A DNA stretch of 64,000 bases from Trogon surrucura. Taxonomy: Eukaryota; Chordata; Aves; Trogoniformes; Trogonidae. The notes beneath the pieces were generated by a model. That model made no database searches. It saw only the letters and a list, made by a program, of their open reading frames with translations, and was not told the DNA's origin. The stretch lies in assembly GCA_020746105.1 (NCBI GenBank), contig CM036618.1, positions 118,621,161-118,685,160 of the forward strand, given 5' to 3'. Position numbers and translations under genes: made by a program. Positions 57,227-64,000 of this stretch are shown here, piece by piece. The first letter of the stretch is position 1; each line of letters starts with the position of its first letter.

Positions 57227-58192
57227 TGTCCCAGATGTATGACTGAGCTTGCATGGAAGATCCAACTATAAGCAGCAGAACTGTTTTGGCTGTTTTGAAT
57301 ATACATTTCAATATACATCGAAAAGGAGCGACTGCTCAGGAAGAACAGGGTATCACCGCTGGGGCCACAAGATGATGACACGCAGAAGGGAACAGGGCCA
57401 GTCTTTTTGCAAGAAAACGATAGCTGAGATGCCTCGAGCAGGTACACGCTGCAAGGAATTTAGCTGGCAAGGAACCTTCCCGTTCCCAAAAGACGTCATT
57501 TTTAAAATTCTTTTTCATAAGTTCGATGGATGTTGCAAGTGAGACCCTCTGAAGAGTGACCTGTAGTATTTGTCTGCAACCATAGGATGCTGAAAACAAG
57601 CTTAAAGACTTGCTCTGATACTTTCCTCTATCCTTCCTCAATGACCTTATTCGAGCCTAATATTTTTCTCCAGACTTGCAATGACAGACATTTTTAGTGT
57701 GCTTCTATTGCATTAATAAAAAGATGTAAAAATAGCCCTTTTCTGCAGTTACAAGAGTTCCTTTATAGATAGAAGGGAGAAATGGAATTATTTGCTTTAC
57801 ATTTCAGGTATTTATATTCATGGGACTGAATCGATTGAAGTCCACGTGGAAAACCCTCCTTCACCCTCCCAGGGGAGGTCGGTGGCATCAGCCCGAGGTC
57901 AGCTCTGCCCGTTTGGAGTTTTATCAGAAGCACGTTGTCCAGTTAAACTCATTTTTGTGATTTTTTTTTTTGTTATCTGCTTCTATTAGGCAAAATTACA
58001 AGCACCGTGAGGGTTTATGCTTCCTGTGTGTTGCAGCCACCTCAAGCCAGCGCCGCGGCCTGGCACAGGCAGCCGCCTGCCTCCAGCACGCCTTCTCCCC
58101 ACCAAAATCCCCGCCTTGGTTAGAAACAGTTACTCATTTAAGAGGTCAAACTAAACCAGACGCCAACAGACCGAAGCGTTTACACGGGGACT
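57227..58192. other. Intergenic DNA, nothing recognised
   Basis: No exon or named repeat recognised. A unique AT-rich stretch at 57655-57815 (TGCATTAATAAAAAG) could be regulatory. Confidence 0.45.
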
Positions 58193-58870
58193 ATGTCAGA
58201 CTTAACGTCAGGAGAGGTTTTTTTTCCCTGGTTATTCTTGAAATCTAAAGCTTTCCCAAGCCTGTTAGTGGCTCTCACGAGGTATCCTTCCCCTTCCCAA
58301 GCAGAACATATTTCTTTTGAAACCCCAAACTCCTGTGGATTACATTTATGCCATATTTCATCTTTTCCTCCTGCTTCCTTACTCTCTATCCCTCTTGCAG
58401 TTGGGTTTGAGCTCGCGGCTGTTGAGCGCAAGGCGGTGGCCCGTGCTCAGAAGGACCCATCACCGCTCAACCCATCCAAGCTGCGATTTAATCCAGCCTG
58501 GCTTTACAGGCAAGATTGCCCCGTCCTGCTTCAGGAAGGCGAATTTGCTATGGGTTTGCCTCTTTCTAGCATCTTCGACAGTGGCGTTTGGTGCTCCACA
58601 GCTATCAGTGTCAGGAGCTTTGCTCCCAAGTCCCCCAACTTTATGGGTTCCACTCGTCTGGAGATGCTAAGGTGGGCTTTGCTGGTTGCTCATCAAAGGG
58701 ATTGGGCTGAAAGGAATCCCCTGGTGCAGAACCGCTGCTGGAGCAGGTTGAAGGGCAAACGCTCACTTGTATCTATTGATCAGCCTCTTCCTCCCTGCAT
58801 TTCCACTTGCGGCACCTTTGGAAGCAGAAGGAGATTTCTTTCGCTTTCCAAACAGAGACTTGGGATGTAG
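58193..58870 (+). other. Unrecognised 225-codon open frame
   Basis: An uninterrupted + frame of 225 codons (the ATG at 58193 is followed by SDLTSGEVFF). Composition is S-, L-, P- and R-rich. No domain, signal peptide or membrane segment could be identified, and no Kozak-type context or splice structure supports it. It sits in non-repetitive, balanced-composition DNA. Chance is the most likely explanation. A 117-codon frame overlaps in another phase (58317-58670). Confidence 0.15.
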
Positions 58871-58889
58871 AATCTGACCAAACGTTACT

Positions 58890-59280
58890 TTTTTTTGCAG
58901 TTTGAAATGTGCGAGTCGTCTTAAAGTTCGCTTTTATTAAAAGCATCCACGGAAGCTCTTTTCTTCCAATTCTCTTCCCATTTCGCTAATTAAAAATGCC
59001 GCACAAGGACTCGTATCGAGCTATAGAAATGAAAGGTCAATACGCGAACAACACTTCATTTGTAAATAATACGGCTCTGCAATCAATTATCTCATTTTCA
59101 CAGAAGACATATTAATCTACAAGCAAAGGATAGAGACATTTAGAGGATGTACAGAAGGGATCTTTAAATGTTAACTGTTCTTTAGCACGCGCTAAATAAA
59201 GGGTTTGGCAGAGCGAAAACGCAGCACACGGCACTGACGCTCCGGGGAGAGTCTTTAGGTCAAGTGATTTGTACGTTCAA
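58890..59280. promoter_or_regulatory. Candidate conserved non-coding element
   Basis: A unique AT-rich block with TTCGCTAATTAAAAATGCC, TTGTAAATAATACGG, GCAATCAATTATCTC, ACATATTAATCTAC and AAATGTTAACTG. It has repeated homeodomain-type cores and no repeat. Conservation is untested. Confidence 0.38.
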
Positions 59281-61189
59281 AATAGTCCTTCATAGCCTCT
59301 CTGTTGGTAGCGCTGCGATGCGTTAGCGTTATTTAGGTGGGTAACTGCAGCAGGGAAAATTCCCCAAAAGGAAAAAAAAAAAGTCAACCGCAGAAGAAGA
59401 AGTGTATTTTTAATAGGTGAATCAGCCCTCTTCGTACTATTTGCTTTCCATGGGTAGTGGGAAGCGAGTTTTCCTACCTCTCCTTTTCCGTAAAACCAGA
59501 TTTCTGGACTGCAGGTTGGAGCTGAGACCAGCTCGAGCGAGATGCGCTGGGGCCAAGAGCCCTTGGTAGCCTGGGCTGGGTCACACAGCATCATCTCCAG
59601 ATTGTTCCCTCACCCACGGGTCACAGTGAGACTCCACACAAAGGCTGAAAAAATATCACAGCTCCTGGGTGTTGGCGATCCTGTGCGCGGTTTCTAAACA
59701 TCATTAGAGGAAAGTACAAGAAAATACATTCCCTGACCGACAAACAGCTTAGACTTCCCATTAAACGGAAAGGAAAAGCTGTTGCCAGCTCTGCTGGGTT
59801 ACCTTGTGCACTCGTTTACCGGACTTGACAACACAGAGAGGGTAGAAAGAGGGAGGACGATCGTAATTTCATTTTTGCCTGTTTGCACTGGGTTTGCCGT
59901 ACGCCAGTCCTGCGCTCGCCACGGATTCCCAGCTTTAAAATCTCTATCGAACATATGTTGTGACTTATGGGGAGGGAAAAAAAAACCCCAAACATCCTCC
60001 CCTGCCCTCAAACTCTCCCCACCCCCAGTCCTCACCATTGGGTTGACCTCATCCCTGCCCTGTCCATCGTTGGGTGGGAGGAGCGGGGCCGGTGGGGAGA
60101 GCCCCACCAATGTGAGCCCTTGCATGAATGGGAGGGTCTCCCTCCCTCTCCCCTCTGCCACAGTCCCCTCTCCCCTCCTGCCGGCCAAACCCACTGCCTA
60201 GGCCAGGGAAAAGCTAAAAAAAAAAACCCAACAAGCAACTCCAAACAAGAAAAAAAAGAAAAAGGAATTGTTGCTAGCCCAGCTCCCGGTGGGAGGGGGC
60301 TGGTGAGTGCACTCCCATGGAGGGAGCATGGGGATGAGATTCCCTTCTTGGCATCCGTGGGGCTTAAGGCTGGCTCCAAAGTTTTGCCTCGCTGTCCTCC
60401 CTAGTTTTAATTTTTCACCAACAAGAGTACACCCTTGGCACAGGATGATTGAGCAAGGCACCATCCCAGCTCTCCCAGCCAGCTGGGGAGAGGAGGGGAC
60501 TGGAGCAAGGAGCCAAACCAAGCCAACACCACCAGCATGAAGGAGGTGAGGACAAGCCAGGGCGTAGGGGGGCTTGATCGCCTTCTCTCCGCTGCCTGAC
60601 ACCCCGGGTAAATCGCCTGCAATGGCAAAAACCTTGAAACCCCCTTTTTTTTTTTGGTTTGTGCGGCAGCGGAGCTGGTTATGGGATTGGCGTTGCTGAA
60701 AGAACAGCCGGGTGGCGAGCCAGCAGCCCCGTCTGCATCACGGCCGACATGGTGGTTAAGCGTGGATTTAAAAAAAAAAAAGAAAGCTAGGATTTAAAAA
60801 AAGAAAATAAAAAAAAGGACCCCCGGAATGATTCCCAAGGTAAACCTAAATATTTCCAGGTTTGCTCACCCCCGTGGGTTCGGTGCACGCTGCAACCGCT
60901 CGACCCAGCTACAAAGCACCGTGCAAGCCTCCATGCCAAAATAAACGTTGCTTTACCATCAAGTAGGCAGGAGAATGAAAGCCGTAAGATGTGTGAGTGA
61001 GAAGAAAAGAGCCCAAACAGGAAAACCCTTTTCTTCTGATTTTAAAGTCCAGGATGATCAAGGCTGTTCTGCTCACTCTGATGTAATCAGTTTGCAGATA
61101 CCCAAATACACGTCCAGCCGTGGAAAGTGCTCTCCCTTTGATTCCAGCAAAATCCTTTCTAATTCTCTTTAAATGTTCCAGGGCTTTTT
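59281..61189. other. Intergenic DNA, GC-rich in part
   Basis: 59970-60600 is C/G-rich with A/C tracts (59970-59995, 60216-60270), and A runs lie near 60770-60815. Several overlapping open frames on both strands have no domain. No exon recognised. Confidence 0.45.
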
Positions 61190-61560
61190 GAAATGATTGC
61201 TATCAATGCCAACCAAATGCTTTAGCTCTTTCTCTTTTTTTTTTCCCTTTTTTGCCCGTCTTTAAATACATGCCTCATTTTTATGCAGCTCAGTTCCTGC
61301 TGTACATGGAAAACGTATCTGGTTTGCTTTAGCCTTTATACCATATAGAGTTAGACACTTTAACCTTCTTTGTATTTACTTAGTTGCTTTAATACGATTT
61401 CTGTAACCCCTATACTTTCTTTTTTTTCTATATAACTTATTAAATATTTATAATACAGTAGCCCATACACATCACACAGGTCAGACTTTTATTACGTTAG
61501 CCTCGCCATGGCTACCTAGTAAATCATAAGTCATGTCCCCCTTAAAAGTTAAAAACCAGG
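61190..61560. promoter_or_regulatory. Candidate conserved non-coding element
   Basis: A unique AT-rich block with TTTTTATGCAGCTCAG, TATAACTTATTAAATATTT, CTTTTATTACGTTAG and GTAAATCATAAGTCATG (AP-1/MAF-like TCAT cores). It is repeat-free except for short T runs. Conservation is untested. Confidence 0.35.
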
Positions 61561-62533
61561 GTTGTTCAGATGAACTTGGACCGGGTTTGTGAGGAAACAG
61601 CTCAAAAAAAAAAAGCTAAACTGGTTAAAACGATAAGACTTATTTAACCAGAAAATAATAGATCCCCTATGGCACCAGATCTGCAGCATTTACCACTGGT
61701 AGGAGCGCTGCTGGATGGTTTGTTACCCTCTCTGTGCTCTTCAGTTGCTCTGAGGTAGGTACGTGACCATCGCTCGGAGCATTTTTCCATTGCTGTGAGG
61801 CGTCTTCCAGCCCAGCTTTAAATGGGCCATGAGGTGGGATCTTCAAGAATCACAAAGCCCCCTCTAAATCCACCAGATTAAAGGAGAGCAAGATTCAGGG
61901 CAGCTCTGAGGTATGTTATTCCTCTTCATTTTTAAAATTTTTAAGATTTTTTTCTTTTTTTTAGTCAATAGGCTAGGGATTATTTTACATTTTCCTGGAA
62001 ACTGTTTTTCTCCTTTAATTGCAAGACGCCAGGAGCAGAATCTAGAAGAAAAACACCAACAAACACGCGACATAAGAAAGCCCTGATGCCTGCCATGCAG
62101 CTCAACGTTTCACCTTGGAGGTAACCATAGAGTTTTACAGGTAATTAAAACACATTGAGTGATAAGATTTGTTTGTGTTTGGGTTTTTTTTTTCCTCCCT
62201 AATCATTTTATTCAATGCCTTTTGGATCTTACCAGCTTTCATTGTAAGCCAAGTGCTTCTTCACGCTACACACGGTTCGAACGAATGGTGTCCCCACCAG
62301 GGCATAAGGGCTCCTCCATCCCACGCCTCACCACCTCCGTGTCCACGCCTGGCAGCCAAGGACTGTGGGTGCTGGTGACCCTGCTCATGCCGACAGCTCC
62401 CGCAGCCACAAGGATGGGGCCACTTCTTCTTCTGTCGCCATTTGTCCATTCAATCCACCCCTTTGCAGAGCCATGGCCACGCATGGTTTCTCCCCAACGT
62501 GACCGCTCATCCCTCACTGCTGTTCTGGTGCCC
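61561..62533. other. Intergenic DNA, nothing recognised
   Basis: Short A and T runs (61605-61614, 61949-61962, 62183-62192). The 195-codon + frame 62159-62746 runs into CR1 sequence and is not a gene. Confidence 0.5.
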
Positions 62534-62845
62534 CATAGAATCAATCATAGAATCATAGAACAATTCAGGTTGGAAAAGACCCTTGGGTCATCAAGTCCAA
62601 CCATTAACCCTACACTACAACCATTAACCCTACACTACAAGTTCACCCCCAAACCATCTCACCCAACACCACATCTCAGCGACACTTCAACACATCCAGG
62701 GATGGCGACTCAACCCCCTCCCCAGGCAGTCTGTGCCAGTGTCTGACCACTCTTTCCATGAAGAATTTCTTCCTAATGTCCAGCCTAAACCTGCTCTATT
62801 GCAACTTGAAACCATTCCCCTTGGTTCTGTCCCTAATTACCTATC
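62534..62845 (-). mobile_element. CR1 LINE, 5'-truncated 3' end with the 20-bp internal duplication
   Basis: Tail units CATAGAATCAATCATAGAAT lead into CAATTCAGGTTGGAAAAGAC. The two ACCATTAACCCTACACTACA units are at 62600-62619 and 62620-62639. The copy then extends further than its sister at 55.5 kb, through CAGTCTGTGCCAGTGTCTGA, TTTCTTCCTAATGTCCAGC and CCATTCCCCTTGG, to the CR1 'CCTAATTACCT' part. It is inactive and contains only the ORF2 C-terminal and 3' untranslated region. The 5' boundary is approximate. Confidence 0.95.
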
Positions 62846-62929
62846 CTGTACCTAATCGCCTTGTCCCAGCTCTGAAAAAAAAAACCCAACACAACAACCC
62901 TCCCCAGATAAGTCCACCCCACCGTGGCG
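62846..62929. other. Spacer between CR1 and CpG-rich patch
   Basis: A short A/C-rich stretch with no recognised feature. Confidence 0.5.
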
Positions 62930-63440
62930 AGTCTGCCTCGAGCGAGGGCGACATCCTGACCCTCGGGTAGGTTTGCACAGACGCGCGTCGCCTTCCCAGC
63001 CCTGGTGTCAAGTTTAGAAAGAAAAACCTCTTCCAAGCTGCCTTCCCAAGGGGATGGTTTTCGCGGCTCGTGCTCCTCCGCGCGCTATCTGTTACGCCGT
63101 TACTGAAGCACAGCTTGCCGACAACTGGCGAAGGAATACGCTCCCCGCGCCGTGACGCTTCCTCCGCCCGGCTCGGCAAGCAGGAACCGGGCGGCTGGGG
63201 CTGAGGGTGGCTGCCTCTCGTCCGCCTTCCTCCAGATAAAACTTTCCCCCCCGTAGAATGAAAAATGGCCGCTTGCATTTCAGCAGACCATAAAAATCCC
63301 GCCTGAAAACTTTTCAAGCCTCTTCCAAGTTTGGAACCGCCTCGAAAAGGCTTCAGACCACACGGCCATATGGGCTGGTGGCGTAGGGTTTAACGCACGC
63401 GATGCTGCTGGTCCCGACGTCCCCGGCCGTGACGGGACCA
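62930..63440. promoter_or_regulatory. CpG-rich patch
   Basis: A high density of CpG (CAGACGCGCGTCGCC, CCCGCGCCGTGACGC, CACGCGATGC, CCCGACGTCCCCGGCC) with a perfect GACGCGCGTC palindrome at 62980-62989. No exon recognised. It may be a CpG island belonging to a gene or non-coding RNA beyond the window edge. Confidence 0.42.
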
Positions 63441-64000
63441 GCGATGCCGCAGGGACGTGTTCGCTGTAGGATGCTCCTTAACATCTCCCTGCTCTTTTTC
63501 CAGCCCAGTCCTGCAGCTCTCTCCAGTCCTTCGCTGTATTTAAGCTCCCAACACGCTGGTGGATGCTGCCTGCACCCGGGCACCTCAATACAGAGAGAAA
63601 CAAGCGTCCTCTTCCCAACTCTGACACACACGCATCTCTTTTCCTCATCCTCCAAAAACTGCCACAAGCAAAATGCTTGTTCCATCTGGCAAGTTTTGTT
63701 TCATTTCTTTGTCGTGAAGCAAAACCTTTTGGATATTTCATTCTTTTTCTCCTTTCTCTCAACGCCACTTAGAGAGATGCTGAAACAAGAGATATTCACT
63801 TGGGTTTTTTTAACCTTCTTTTATCTTTCAAACTTGTGTTACTCTCCTTCCCCACCTTCCATCCTTCCTTAATTTTTCCTTGCCTTTCCCACTCTGGTAA
63901 ACATGATATGGAACTCTAAAATCACTTCTCTGCATGATTTCAAAAAAAAAACCAAAACCAACTGAAAAAGAAGACGAAACTATTTGGGAGGAAGGCAGCA
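63441..64000. other. Intergenic DNA to window end
   Basis: T/C-rich sequence without a recognisable exon. The 156-codon + frame 63402-63872 shows no domain. Confidence 0.45.

Noticed and set aside
62270..62285. TψC-arm-like GGTTCGAAC as part of a tRNA gene
   Set aside because: No D-arm, anticodon stem or acceptor stem can be laid out around it. No tRNA-like structure was found elsewhere in the window.
62159..62746. 195-codon + frame as a gene
   Set aside because: Its last third is antisense CR1 sequence and the rest is unrecognised. It is a chance read-through.
1..64000. CRISPR arrays, operons, integrated viral genomes or a novel multi-gene system
   Set aside because: There are no regularly spaced direct repeats, no compact co-directional genes with ribosome sites, and no recognisable viral genes. 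All features fit a vertebrate intergenic region.

Overview
The window looks like non-coding nuclear DNA from a bird. The main evidence is a set of CR1 retrotransposon 3' ends. They carry the avian-style short tail repeat (CATAGAAT/ACAGAATC units) followed by the GGTTGGAAGGGACCTT-type block. There are no mammalian-type Alu, B1 or L1 elements, and interspersed repeats are sparse. No open reading frame could be recognised as a cellular protein-coding exon. The only protein similarity seen is to CR1 ORF2 (reverse transcriptase and C-terminal region).

Layout. From 1 to about 34 kb the sequence is AT-rich intergenic DNA with scattered repeats. These are a foldback-type relic (1.4 kb), a heavily decayed CR1 reverse-transcriptase fragment (9.4-9.8 kb), a 49-bp tandem duplication (11.0 kb), a CR1 on + (23.3-23.7 kb), CR1s on - (25.6-26.0 and 33.6-33.9 kb) and a second foldback-type relic (26.7 kb). 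Several blocks there are rich in homeodomain-type TAAT motifs and look like regulatory elements. A 22-bp-stem hairpin lies at 22.1 kb.

From about 34 to 55.5 kb no CR1 copy was found. The interval is packed with blocks that look like conserved non-coding elements (CNEs), separated by long homopolymer runs and with a CpG-rich patch near 45.5 kb. Its main feature is a pair of paralogous non-coding elements about 1.3 kb apart (51.57-51.68 and 52.89-53.00 kb). They are about 80% identical over 111 aligned positions by hand count and share a perfect 20-bp core. A block at 46.7-47.1 kb is dense in SOX-type and MEIS/TGIF-type motifs. A short acceptor-exon-donor arrangement at 43.03 kb could be a non-coding RNA exon.

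From 55.5 kb to the end CR1 copies return. Two of them (55.5 and 62.5 kb) share a diagnostic internal 20-bp duplication. An alternating purine/pyrimidine tract lies at 56.1-56.3 kb, CpG-rich patches sit at 54.2-54.6 and 62.9-63.4 kb, and two more regulatory-looking blocks are present.

Interpretation (inference): the central interval resembles the regulatory landscape or gene desert of a developmental transcription-factor gene outside the window. The target gene cannot be named from this sequence. Conservation was not measured, so every CNE call rests on composition, motif content and, in one case, internal duplication. No new protein system, CRISPR array, operon or viral genome was seen.
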